From Variovorax sp. Root318D1 (lineage in GTDB: Bacteria > Pseudomonadota > Gammaproteobacteria > Burkholderiales > Burkholderiaceae_C): 64,000 bases of DNA. The stretch covers positions 683,005-747,004 of the forward strand of contig NZ_LMCQ01000012.1 in the NCBI RefSeq assembly GCF_001424835.1. Direction: 5' to 3'. Both the position numbers and the translations under genes were made by a program. The notes under the pieces are model-generated. The model saw only the letters and a program-made list of their open reading frames with translations, did no database searches and was not told the DNA's origin. Shown one piece after another: positions 43,770-52,164 of the stretch (position 1 is its first letter; every line of letters begins with the position of its first letter).

Positions 43770-43839
43770 CGCGTGGCGCCACAAATGAGGTAACCCGGGA
43801 TTTGCGGACGCGGCGCAGCCTGTCATCATTCCAGGCTGC

Positions 43840-46800
43840 ATGACCCAAGAACCGACGCCCCTCATCGATCTGTTGTTGAATCGCGCCAAGCAGGTTTTGG
43901 CGGGCACGGGCGGCACGCTGCAGTGCGCCGCCGCCACGCCCGAAGCCGGCTGCGTGGTGTTCATTGCCCTCGGCGACCATGCGAGCCGCGCACGCGTGGT
44001 CGTGGGACGCGGAGGCAGCGCCGAGGAAGCCTGGCGCGAGGCATGCAGTTCGGCGCTCGCACTTGTCCAGCGCATCGGCATGCAGCCCAGCCGCGTGCGC
44101 GTGGAGCTCGTCGAACAGGTCGAGGCCATGGCCTGGGGCGTGCTGAAGGCCCGCCTCTCGCGGACCAAGCGCAACTACTTCAACCAGGGCCTGTCGTTCG
44201 ACGCGAAGTTCGAAGTGGCGCTGCTCGCGCAGGAGATCAACGGCAGCGCGATCTTCTACAACGGCACCGTGGAGCACGCGGAGCCCAACCCCGGCAACCT
44301 GCGCCTGCATGCCCGGAGGCGCTTCGGCGCCGAGACCGATTTTCCGTCCGACGATGCGGCGCCGGTGTGGTGCTTTGCGACCCGGGGCGCCTATGCCGAT
44401 GCCCAGGGTGTCTGGTCGCTCACGGCCAAGGGGCAGGCTGCAGGCTATCGCCGGCTGGACGACTGGGGTGCGAGGCCGGTCCGTGCCATGGTCGACACGG
44501 CAAGCGACTATCTCGCCGCGCAGGTCAAGCCCACGGGCGAGTTCCACTACGGCTGGTTCCCGTGCTTCGACCGCGCGATTCCCACCTACAACACCCTGCG
44601 CCACGCCAGCTCGACCTATGCGCTGCTCGAAGCCTGGGAGCTGACCCGCAGCGAGGCGCAGAAGGCGGCCATCGACCGATCGCTCGGCTTCCTCACGGCG
44701 CGGCTCATCCGCCAGGCCGAGCTGCCGGACGGCACCCGCGCCGCCTATCTGCTCGACGTCGGCCATGAGATCAAGCTCGGCGGCAATGCGGTGTGTCTGC
44801 TGGCTTTCGTCAAATACACGGAGCTCACGGGCGACACGCAGTACCTGCCGCTCATGGAGCAACTCGCGCTCGGGATCCAGGCCATGCAAGACCCGGCGAG
44901 CGGGCGCTTCGTCCACGTGCTCAACCATCCGGCGCTGGACGTGAAGGATGCGTTCCGCGTCATCTACTACGACGGGGAAGCGGCGTTCGGCCTCATGCGC
45001 CTCTACGGTCTCACGCGCGATCCGCGCTGGCTCGCGATCGTCGAGAAAGCCTTCGACCATTTCATTGCCGCGGAGCACTGGCGCGCGCACGACCATTGGC
45101 TGAGCTATTGCGTCAACGAGCTGACGCGCCATCGGCCCGAAACGCGCTACTACCGCTTCGGCCTGCAGAACGTGGCCGACTACCTGGACTTCGTGCTCGA
45201 GCGCATCACCACCTTTCCGACGCTGCTGGAGCTGATGATGGCCGCGCGGGACATGGTGGCGCGGCTTGCCGCCGACCCCGCGCTGAGCCCACTGCTGGAA
45301 GGCTTCGACCGCGGCAAGTTCGACCGCGCGCTCGAGCACCGGGCTCGCTACCTGGCCAACGGCTATTTCTGGCCCGAGCTGGCGATGTTCTTCCGCAACC
45401 CGGACCGTATTGCCGGCTCGTTCTTCATCAAGCACCACAGCTTTCGCGTGCGCATCGATGACGTGGAGCACTACCTCTCGGGCTACGTGTCCTACCTCAA
45501 ATTCCTGCAATCGCGGGAGAGCGAACGCGCCCGCGATGACGCCGCTCATGCGGATGGAAACACAGCCGTGGCAGTAGTCGTGGCATGGGGCGGCGACGTC
45601 AACCTCGGCCGCAGGCAGCACTACCGGACGCGGCAACTCGGCGTGCCCTCGGTGCTCGGCGGCGTGCCGGTGCTGGCCGAGGCGGACCTGCGTATCGCCA
45701 ATCTCGAATGCGTGGTTGCGTGCAGCGGCGAGCAGGGGGTGCCGAAAGGCGAGACCGGTCCCCACTACTACCGCGCGCGACCCGAAATGCTGCGCGTGCT
45801 TGCCGAGGCCGGCATCGACGTGGTGGCCACCGCAAACAACCACAGCGGCGATTACGGTGCCGAGGCGCTCGCGGAGCAGGCGGGCCTGCTCGACGCCGCG
45901 GGCATCGGGCACGCAGGCTCCGGTCCGTCCCTGGATGCCGCGCTCACGCCCGTGCTGCGGCGCGCAGGCCACCTGAACGTGGCGATCTTCGCCGTCGACG
46001 CCACGCAGCGGCGCTTTGCCGCTGGCAAAACCAAGGCCGGCAATGCGTACTTGCCGCTGTCATCGCCTTCCGAATGGACGGCATGTCTCGCGCCCCGCAT
46101 CGCCGCCGCGCGCGACAAAGCCCACGTGGTGCTGGTGGCCGTGCATTGGGGCAGGAACCGGGAGCCTCGCCCCGGCGATGAAGAGATCGCCGCGGGCCAC
46201 GCCATCATCGAAGCCGGCGCCGACGCGGTGCTGGGTGCTTCGGCACATGTGGTTCAGGGCGTTGAGATCCACAAGGGCAGGCCCATCATTCATGATGCTG
46301 GCGACCTGCTGTTCGATGCCATCGGCCGCGGCAGCAAGGACTGCGATGAAAGCGGCGTGTTCTCGTTGCACCTGGGCGCCGAAGGCGTGCGGCGCGTGGA
46401 GTTCACGCCAATCGCCACAGAATTCGGCCAGACGCTGCAGCTCGAAGGCGAACGGGCGCTGGCAGCGGCTGACCGCTTTCAGCAGAAATCCGCCTCGCTC
46501 GGCTCCCATTTCACATGCGCACCCGACGGCCGGTGCACGCTCGACCTGCACCCGCCCGCCAGAGCGCCAAAGCCATTGCAAATCCTGCCATTGGCAGTGC
46601 GCAAGTTCGATGCGATCCAGCCTCTGATGCAGCCGCGGGAAGAATGGCTGGCAACGATGGTTCCGATCGAAGCGGCGCTCGCACAGCCTCTGTCATTGGG
46701 ACCGCTGCGGCTCCTTGGCGTGCGGACCACGCCATCGGCCATGGCGGGCCGGGCCATGCTGTATGTCGAGACCTTCTGGCAGATCGACGAGACGACCGGC

Positions 46801-47091
46801 ACCGACTGGCGGCTCGACATCCGTGCCGTGCCGCCAGCGCCGGCCACCATGCCGACCTGGGGCGTCGCGATGGACCACGACCCCTGCGACTGGATGTGGC
46901 CCACCAGCCGCTGGCAGCCCGGCCGCATCTATCGCGACTTTCATGGCCTGCGGCCACCCGTTGCCGAACGGCTGCACGATGCGCAACTCCAGATCGAGAT
47001 CGGCCTGGTGGGTGCTGCCGGCCGGGTGGACCGTGTCCCGCTGCCGAGGCATGTTTCTTTCGCGGCGCGGCCGGACCGTGTGGCGGCATGA
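43840..47091 (+). CDS. 1083-residue fusion: alpha/alpha-toroid-like region plus CapA (PGA_cap) domain
   Basis: One open frame of 1083 codons with at least three regions. Residues about 1-230 have no family I recognise, with ARLSRTKRNYFNQGLSFDAK and FEVALLAQEINGSAIFYNG. Residues about 235-560 consist of paired helices with YNTLRHASSTYALLEAWE, GGNAVCLLAFVKYTELTGD and GEAAFGLMRLYGLTRDP, as in six-hairpin (alpha/alpha) toroid sugar enzymes. Residues about 575-870 are a CapA/PGA_cap metallophosphatase-like domain: WGGDVNLGR, ANLECVV, NNHSGDYG (about 666), VAVHWGRN and GASAHVVQGVEIH. Residues about 910-1083 look like a beta sandwich. There is no signal peptide or membrane segment. The stop overlaps the next gene. 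Possibly a surface-polymer or amide-bond enzyme; function unknown. Confidence 0.8.
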   Translation: MTQEPTPLIDLLLNRAKQVLAGTGGTLQCAAATPEAGCVVFIALGDHASRARVVVGRGGSAEEAWREACSSALALVQRIGMQPSRVRVELVEQVEAMAWGVLKARLSRTKRNYFNQGLSFDAKFEVALLAQEINGSAIFYNGTVEHAEPNPGNLRLHARRRFGAETDFPSDDAAPVWCFATRGAYADAQGVWSLTAKGQAAGYRRLDDWGARPVRAMVDTASDYLAAQVKPTGEFHYGWFPCFDRAIPTYNTLRHASSTYALLEAWELTRSEAQKAAIDRSLGFLTARLIRQAELPDGTRAAYLLDVGHEIKLGGNAVCLLAFVKYTELTGDTQYLPLMEQLALGIQAMQDPASGRFVHVLNHPALDVKDAFRVIYYDGEAAFGLMRLYGLTRDPRWLAIVEKAFDHFIAAEHWRAHDHWLSYCVNELTRHRPETRYYRFGLQNVADYLDFVLERITTFPTLLELMMAARDMVARLAADPALSPLLEGFDRGKFDRALEHRARYLANGYFWPELAMFFRNPDRIAGSFFIKHHSFRVRIDDVEHYLSGYVSYLKFLQSRESERARDDAAHADGNTAVAVVVAWGGDVNLGRRQHYRTRQLGVPSVLGGVPVLAEADLRIANLECVVACSGEQGVPKGETGPHYYRARPEMLRVLAEAGIDVVATANNHSGDYGAEALAEQAGLLDAAGIGHAGSGPSLDAALTPVLRRAGHLNVAIFAVDATQRRFAAGKTKAGNAYLPLSSPSEWTACLAPRIAAARDKAHVVLVAVHWGRNREPRPGDEEIAAGHAIIEAGADAVLGASAHVVQGVEIHKGRPIIHDAGDLLFDAIGRGSKDCDESGVFSLHLGAEGVRRVEFTPIATEFGQTLQLEGERALAAADRFQQKSASLGSHFTCAPDGRCTLDLHPPARAPKPLQILPLAVRKFDAIQPLMQPREEWLATMVPIEAALAQPLSLGPLRLLGVRTTPSAMAGRAMLYVETFWQIDETTGTDWRLDIRAVPPAPATMPTWGVAMDHDPCDWMWPTSRWQPGRIYRDFHGLRPPVAERLHDAQLQIEIGLVGAAGRVDRVPLPRHVSFAARPDRVAA

Positions 47092-48062
47092 CGCGCGAGA
47101 ACGTCACCTCCAACGGAACCGAAGGCGTGATGGCCGGGCGCTGGAGGCTCGTTCCCTTCGCGTTGCTGGCGCTGGCGCAGACCGCATGTGCGCAGCGCGG
47201 CGGCCCGGAGCCGCAGCCACAGCCCCCCGCGCTTGCAGCCGGCGGCGCAACGCTGCAATGGAACCAGCCCGCCGTGCGCGCCAACTGCCCCGACCGCACC
47301 GGCTACCTGTGGGTGCAGCCGGTCGAAGGGCCGGCTTGCATCCGGTACTTTGCAAGCAGCGACATCGACGACGCGCGCATGGCCATCGTGCAGTTTTCGG
47401 GCGACCGCGACGGGGTCATGAACCAGGCGCCCACGCGCATTCCCGGCAACACCGAGGCACTGCGCATGCTCGATGCCCAGCGCAGCCGCGATCGCGCGGG
47501 CGTGCCGTGGATCTTCATGGCGCGGCCCGGCACCTACGGCTCATCGGGCGACCACCGCAAGCGCCGCGAACTGGCTGAGTTCCACGCGCTCGATGCGGCG
47601 CTCGACGCGCTGATGCAGCGGCATCGGATCGAGCGCATCGTGATCATCGGCCACAGTGGCGGCGCCACCGCGGGCGCGGCGCTGCTCACGCTTGGCCGCA
47701 CGCGCATCGCCTGCGCGGTGCTGACCTCCGGCGCCTACGGCCTTCTGGAGCGTGCACGCCGGCTGGGGCAATCGCGCGACGGCCGTAGCGACACCACCGG
47801 CAGCATGCAGTTCTACGATCCGCTCGACCACATCGACGGCATTGCGCGCGATCCGCTGCGGCGCATCGTGCTCGTCGGCAATCGCGACGACCGGAACACG
47901 CCTTTCGATTTGCAGGAGCGTTTTGCCGATGCCGTGGCCAAGGCCGGCCATCGCGTGGAAGTCCAGACTCACGCAGCCGAGCCGCCGCAAAATCACGACC
48001 TGACGGACCGCATCGGCCTCAAGACCGCATCGCTCTGCGCACGCGAAGCCATGCTTCAATAA
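47088..48062 (+). CDS. Alpha/beta-hydrolase-fold protein coupled to CapA fusion gene
   Basis: A 324-residue protein with an export signal and an alpha/beta hydrolase domain (about 60-315). The nucleophile is the serine of IGHSGGATAG, with a candidate acid in VGNRDDRNTP and histidine in PQNHDLTDRI. The ATG at 47088 overlaps the preceding stop; the ATG at 47130 gives a cleaner signal peptide (MAGRWRLVPFALLALAQTAC). Whether C20 is a lipidation site is doubtful because the lipobox is poor. It is translationally linked to the CapA fusion gene, so the two probably work together. Confidence 0.78.
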   Translation: MTRENVTSNGTEGVMAGRWRLVPFALLALAQTACAQRGGPEPQPQPPALAAGGATLQWNQPAVRANCPDRTGYLWVQPVEGPACIRYFASSDIDDARMAIVQFSGDRDGVMNQAPTRIPGNTEALRMLDAQRSRDRAGVPWIFMARPGTYGSSGDHRKRRELAEFHALDAALDALMQRHRIERIVIIGHSGGATAGAALLTLGRTRIACAVLTSGAYGLLERARRLGQSRDGRSDTTGSMQFYDPLDHIDGIARDPLRRIVLVGNRDDRNTPFDLQERFADAVAKAGHRVEVQTHAAEPPQNHDLTDRIGLKTASLCAREAMLQ

Positions 48063-48082
48063 CAACGGAAAACCTCAAGACA

Positions 48083-49189
48083 ATGCCATTGCCGAACAGC
48101 AGCACCACCAGCCACCCCGCGCCCCGCATCGCCACCCACGAGTTCGGCCGCATGCCCGATGGGCGCGCCGTGACCGAATACAGGCTCGACAATGGCCGCG
48201 GCCTCTGCCTCAGCGCCATCAACCTGGGCGGCATCGTCACCGCATTGCAGGTGCCCGACCGGCATGGGCAAAGCGGCAACGTCGTGCTGGGCCTGCGCAC
48301 GCTGGAGGATTACCTGAAGCCGCATCCGCACTTGGGCACCATCGTCGGCCGCTACGCCAACCGCATCGCGGGCGGGCGCTTCTCGCTCGATGGCGTGGCG
48401 CATCAGCTTCCACTGAACAACGGCGCCAACTCGCTGCATGGCGGGCACCAGGGCTTTGGCACGCGCTACTGGCAGATCGATGCAGTGCCCACACAAAGCG
48501 GGGATGGCGATGAGGTCGCCATCGACCTCCGCTACACCAGCGCCGACGGCGAAGAGGGCTTTCCCGGCGAGGTTCAAGTGACCGTGCGCTATGCGCTAAG
48601 CACCATCGAAAACGCCTGGCGCATCGACTATCGCGCCGTGAGCGACCGCGCCACGGTGCTGAACCTGAGCCATCACGACTATTTCAACCTGGCGGGCGCC
48701 GGCGCCGTGCGCGATCACCGCCTCACGATTCCCGCGAGCCGTTTCTGCCCCGTGGATTCGGGCCTTATTCCACTCGGCTTGGCACCGGTGGCCGGAACCC
48801 CGTTCGACTTTCGCGTGCCCACGCCGATCGGCGCGCGCATCGACGATTCGCACGAGCAAGTGCGCGTGGCTGGCGGCTACGACCACAACTGGGTGCTCGA
48901 CCGCGAGCCCGCCGGCATGGCGCTGGCGGCGCGCCTCGAACACGAGCCCTCAGGGCGCGTGATGGAAGTGCACACGACTGAACCGGCGGTGCAGTTCTAC
49001 TCGGGCAATTTTCTCGACGGCACTCTTCGCGGCCGAGACGGCGAAAGCTTCAAGCAAGGCGCCGGGCTGTGCCTGGAAACGCAGCACTATCCCGACTCGC
49101 CGAACCAGCCGGAGTTTCCTTCGACGGTGCTCCGGCCGGGTGAAGCGTTCAGCAGCACCACGCTGCACCGCTTCGGGATTTCAACCTAA
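48083..49189 (+). CDS. galM: Aldose 1-epimerase (mutarotase)
   Basis: A 368-residue galactose mutarotase that interconverts alpha and beta anomers of aldoses. Visible family residues are NRIAGGRFSLDG, the catalytic histidine in NLSHHDYFNLAG, GGYDHNWVLD, and the catalytic glutamate in LCLETQHYPDSPNQPEFP. No signal peptide. It follows the hydrolase gene by 20 bp on the plus strand and its stop overlaps by 4 bp that of the convergent lactonase gene. In context it would feed the sugar dehydrogenase encoded at 50276. Confidence 0.95.
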   Translation: MPLPNSSTTSHPAPRIATHEFGRMPDGRAVTEYRLDNGRGLCLSAINLGGIVTALQVPDRHGQSGNVVLGLRTLEDYLKPHPHLGTIVGRYANRIAGGRFSLDGVAHQLPLNNGANSLHGGHQGFGTRYWQIDAVPTQSGDGDEVAIDLRYTSADGEEGFPGEVQVTVRYALSTIENAWRIDYRAVSDRATVLNLSHHDYFNLAGAGAVRDHRLTIPASRFCPVDSGLIPLGLAPVAGTPFDFRVPTPIGARIDDSHEQVRVAGGYDHNWVLDREPAGMALAARLEHEPSGRVMEVHTTEPAVQFYSGNFLDGTLRGRDGESFKQGAGLCLETQHYPDSPNQPEFPSTVLRPGEAFSSTTLHRFGIST

Positions 49190-50139
49190 GCCTCGACCGC
49201 GGCTGCGCCGAATTCGGCAGCCGGCAGGCCGGGACTCCCGACGCGCACCGAAAACAGCGCGCCGGCCAGCGCCTCCGCCTTCAGTTCTTCATCCGTGAGC
49301 CCGCTGCGCGCGGTGGTGATATAGAGCGTGCACAGGTCGTCGCCGCCAAAGGCGCAGTCCGTGACGTTGCTCGCGGGCAGTTCGATGCGGCACAGCTCGG
49401 CGGCGCTCACCGGGTCGTGGCAGCTCACGCAATGGCCGCCCCAGCGTGCGATCCACAGCCGCCCGGCCGCGTCGGTCGTCATGCCGTCGGGCAGGCCGTC
49501 GCCTTTCGCAAAGCGAAGCCACACGCGCTTGTTGCTCACCGTGCCGGCTGCGCTGTCGAAGTCGTAGGCATACACGCAGCCTTCCACGGTGGCGTTGAAA
49601 TACATCGTGCGTTCGTCGAGCGACCAGGTCGGCCCGTTGGTCACGGCAAAGCCGTCGTCGTGGCGCGTGCAGCGGCCGTCGGCATCGAAGCGATAGAGCG
49701 CGCCCGTTGGAGCCACGCAATCGAAGTCCATGCTGCCGCCCCAGAAGCGGCCCTGCCGGTCGCATTTGCCATCGTTGAAGCGATTGCCGGGCCGGTCGAG
49801 TTCCGGCTGGTGCAGGTAGCGCGGCTGCGCGTCCACGGCCGGGTCGAAGTAGGCGAAGCCGCGGCGCAGGGTGACGATCAGCCCCGGCGCATCGGCGCGC
49901 TCGGCGAGCGCGGTGATTTCCTCGTCGAATTGCCACGTCTGCCGCGCACCGCCCGCCGGGTCATGGCGGTACAGGCGGCAGCCAAGGATGTCGATCCAGT
50001 AGAGCGCCCGTTCGCGCTGCGACCACAGCGTGCCCTCGCCAAGCGTTGCGCCGGCGGGCCAGAGGCACTCGGGTTGGCCGATGACGGTGGGCGCACCCAG
50101 GGGTGGGAGGGAGGATTCGGAGCTGCCGTTCTGGGTCAT
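49186..50139 (-). CDS. SMP-30/gluconolactonase family sugar lactonase
   Basis: A 317-residue six-bladed beta-propeller lactonase. The entry motif is GATLGEGTLWSQRERALYWIDI with a metal-binding glutamate; RPGNRFNDGKCDRQGRFWGGSMD supplies the Asn/Asp ligands, and GLPDGMTTDAAGRLWIARWGG the second Asp loop. Such enzymes open sugar 1,5- or 1,4-lactones made by sugar dehydrogenases. It is divergent from the SDR dehydrogenase gene at 50276 and shares with it a regulatory gap containing a duplicated inverted repeat. Arabinono- or galactonolactone is the likely substrate, by context only. Confidence 0.93.
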   Translation of the reverse strand: MTQNGSSESSLPPLGAPTVIGQPECLWPAGATLGEGTLWSQRERALYWIDILGCRLYRHDPAGGARQTWQFDEEITALAERADAPGLIVTLRRGFAYFDPAVDAQPRYLHQPELDRPGNRFNDGKCDRQGRFWGGSMDFDCVAPTGALYRFDADGRCTRHDDGFAVTNGPTWSLDERTMYFNATVEGCVYAYDFDSAAGTVSNKRVWLRFAKGDGLPDGMTTDAAGRLWIARWGGHCVSCHDPVSAAELCRIELPASNVTDCAFGGDDLCTLYITTARSGLTDEELKAEALAGALFSVRVGSPGLPAAEFGAAAVEA

Positions 50140-50183
50140 TGTTTTGTGCCTTCGTTGTCTCGGTCCTTGACGCGGCGGATCGT

Positions 50184-50237
50184 ATCAAGGCATATTGATA
50201 ATAGAAACCAAACTATATGGCATCAAGTGATATTGAT
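50184..50237. promoter_or_regulatory. Two copies of ATCAA-N6-TTGAT, candidate LysR (GbpR-like) operators
   Basis: The pattern ATCAA-N6-TTGAT occurs twice in the divergent gap between the lactonase and SDR genes: at 50184-50199 (spacer GGCATA) and 50222-50237 (spacer GTGATA). The two copies share TATTGAT and are offset by 38 bp. They sit 45-92 bp upstream of the lactonase start and 38-92 bp upstream of the SDR start, a position suited to co-regulation of both. The LysR gene at 51053-52012 is the nearest candidate regulator. The repeats are seen; the binding is inferred. Confidence 0.6.
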
Positions 50238-50275
50238 TTTGCAATGTCACTGCCAAAGCACTGGAGACCCATACC

Positions 50276-51052
50276 TTGAAGGATTCCCCGCAGCTTTCGA
50301 TACATCCCAGCCTGAAGGGACGCACCGTCTTCGTCACCGGCGGCGGCAGCGGCATTGGCGCGGCCATTGTGGCGGCCTTTGCCGCGCAGGGCGCACGCGT
50401 GGCGTTCGTCGACATTGCCGAAAGCGCCAGCGCCACTCTCGCGCAGCAGATCGCCGAGCAGGGCCTTGCGGCGCCGTGGTGGCGCACCTGCGACGTGCGC
50501 GACATCGGCGCGCTGCAGAAGGCCATCGACGACGCGGCCGCCGAGCTTGGCGACTTCGCCGTGCTGGTCAACAACGTGGCGAGCGACGACCGCCACACGC
50601 TCGAATCGGTCACGCCCGACTATTACGACAACCGCATGGCCATCAACGAACGGCCCGCCCTGTTCGCCATCCAGTCGGTGGTGCCGGGCATGCGGCGCCT
50701 GGGCTTCGGTTCGGTCGTCAACCTGGGTTCGACGGGTTGGCAGACCAAGGGCTCGGGCTACCCTTGCTATGCCATTGCGAAGTCATCGGTCAATGGCCTC
50801 ACGCGCGGCCTGGCCGTGGAGTTGGGCAAGGACCGCATCCGCATCAACACCGTATCGCCGGGCTGGGTGATGACCGACCGGCAGGTGAAGCTCTGGCTCG
50901 ACGACGAGGGCGAGCAGTCGCTCAAGCGCAACCAGTGCCTGCCCGACAAGCTCCTGCCGGAAGACATTGCGCGCATGGTGCTGTTCCTCGCGTCGGACGA
51001 CGCCAAGATGTGCACCGCGCAAGAGTTCACGGTGGACGCGGGCTGGACCTGA
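50276..51052 (+). CDS. SDR-family sugar 1-dehydrogenase
   Basis: A 258-residue short-chain dehydrogenase/reductase. The NAD(P) motif is TGGGSGIG near residue 21, the structural motif NNVAS near 95, and the catalytic Tyr-x-x-x-Lys in SGYPCYAIAKSS (about 160). Translation starts at TTG (50276), supported by GGAGA 8 bp upstream; no in-frame ATG exists. Context with a mutarotase, lactonase and sugar-acid dehydratase suggests oxidation of L-arabinose or D-galactose at C1, by inference. Its stop directly abuts the convergent LysR stop. Confidence 0.9.
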   Translation: MKDSPQLSIHPSLKGRTVFVTGGGSGIGAAIVAAFAAQGARVAFVDIAESASATLAQQIAEQGLAAPWWRTCDVRDIGALQKAIDDAAAELGDFAVLVNNVASDDRHTLESVTPDYYDNRMAINERPALFAIQSVVPGMRRLGFGSVVNLGSTGWQTKGSGYPCYAIAKSSVNGLTRGLAVELGKDRIRINTVSPGWVMTDRQVKLWLDDEGEQSLKRNQCLPDKLLPEDIARMVLFLASDDAKMCTAQEFTVDAGWT

Positions 51053-52012
51053 TCAGTCCATCTCGAGTTTGCGTCCGTAGACGCTGAGGCTCGCGGTCTT
51101 CAGCGCCTTCATCATCACCTTCGCGGCCGGCGACGGCAGCCGGTCGGTGCGGGTGATGATGCCGAAGGCGTCCATGTGGCAGGGCATGTCCAGCGGCAGC
51201 AGCGACACGATGCCGTGCGCGGCGTAGTAGCGCGCCACGTCGGAGGCGAGCACGGCCACCATGTCGCTCTGCTGCAGCATGCGCGTGATGAAGAGCAGGG
51301 CCGAGCTTTCGATGATGTTGTTCGGCGGCACCAGGCCTTCTTCCTGGAACATCAGCTCGAAGCGGTGGCGCAGCACGCTGCCCGCCGGCGGCACGATCCA
51401 GCCGGCGCCCACCACGTCCCGCAGCGTGAGGCCGCTCACGCCCAGGAGCGGATGGCCGGGGCGCACCAGCGCGCACACCGGCTCCTCGGCCAGCGCTTCG
51501 TAGCGAAGCTGCGACTTGTCGTGTTCGGCGAAAAGCCGCGCCACCAGGATGTCGAGCTTGCCCTGTTCGAGCCGCTCGATCAGCACCGCGCTGGTCTCGA
51601 TCTCCAGCGACACGCGCAGGTCGGGCTGCTCGCGCTTCACCATCGCCACCGCCGGCGGCATCAGCGTGAGGCCGGGCGCGGTGATGGCGCCCACGCCCAC
51701 CTGGCCGAAGCGGCCCGCTTTCAGCGCGGTGAGCTCGTCGTGCGCCTGGTTCAGGCTGGCCAGCGCCACGCGGGCATGGCGAATCATGGTTTCGCCGTAC
51801 CAGGTGGGGCGCATGCCGCGCGGCAGCCGGTCGAACAGCGGCACCTCCAGCACGTCTTCCAGGTCTTTCAGCAGCTTGGAGGCGGCGGGCTGGGTCATGT
51901 TGAGCACCTGCGCCGCGCGGTGGATGTTGCCTTCCTCCGCCAAGGCCACCAGCAAAAGCAGCTGCCGGGTCTTGAGGCGGGCCCGGATGAACCAGTGGTT
52001 GTAGTTGGTCAT
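51053..52012 (-). CDS. LysR-family regulator, GbpR-like
   Basis: A 319-residue LysR-type regulator with an N-terminal winged helix (about 14-75, LKTRQLLLLVALAEEGNIHRAAQVLNMTQPAASKLLKDLED) and an effector-binding domain (about 100-305). The overall pattern resembles GbpR of Agrobacterium, the LysR that controls chvE and gguAB in response to sugars, and this window indeed encodes ChvE and GguAB homologues just downstream on the other strand. It is divergent from the semialdehyde dehydrogenase gene, with a 152-bp gap. The GbpR assignment is from resemblance and neighbourhood. Confidence 0.88.
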   Translation of the reverse strand: MTNYNHWFIRARLKTRQLLLLVALAEEGNIHRAAQVLNMTQPAASKLLKDLEDVLEVPLFDRLPRGMRPTWYGETMIRHARVALASLNQAHDELTALKAGRFGQVGVGAITAPGLTLMPPAVAMVKREQPDLRVSLEIETSAVLIERLEQGKLDILVARLFAEHDKSQLRYEALAEEPVCALVRPGHPLLGVSGLTLRDVVGAGWIVPPAGSVLRHRFELMFQEEGLVPPNNIIESSALLFITRMLQQSDMVAVLASDVARYYAAHGIVSLLPLDMPCHMDAFGIITRTDRLPSPAAKVMMKALKTASLSVYGRKLEMD

Positions 52013-52064
52013 GTCTCGTGATTTGTTAGAGCTTTGGGCTCAGAGGGTTTTCCAGAATCCGGCG

Positions 52065-52108
52065 ATTGATATGCATTTTGTCGAAAAAATGATTGGATCG
52101 ATATCAAT
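52065..52108. promoter_or_regulatory. Inverted ATTGATAT / ATATCAAT pair in LysR-ALDH promoter gap
   Basis: ATTGATAT at 52065-52072 and its exact complement ATATCAAT at 52101-52108 face each other, 36 bp apart centre to centre, in the AT-rich gap between the LysR gene and the semialdehyde dehydrogenase gene. Both share the ATTGAT core with the duplicated repeats at 50184-50237. This is the expected place for a LysR activator site controlling itself and the long sugar operon. Confidence 0.5.
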
Positions 52109-52164
52109 TCTGTTCCTAGACTCGCCGCACTTCCGAAAAACCAGAGACAAAGGTCGGCGCAGCG

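Noticed and set aside
43579..45972. Long minus-strand frame opposite the CapA fusion gene
   Set aside because: Composition is typical of an antisense shadow in GC-rich DNA, and the plus-strand frame carries clear domain motifs.
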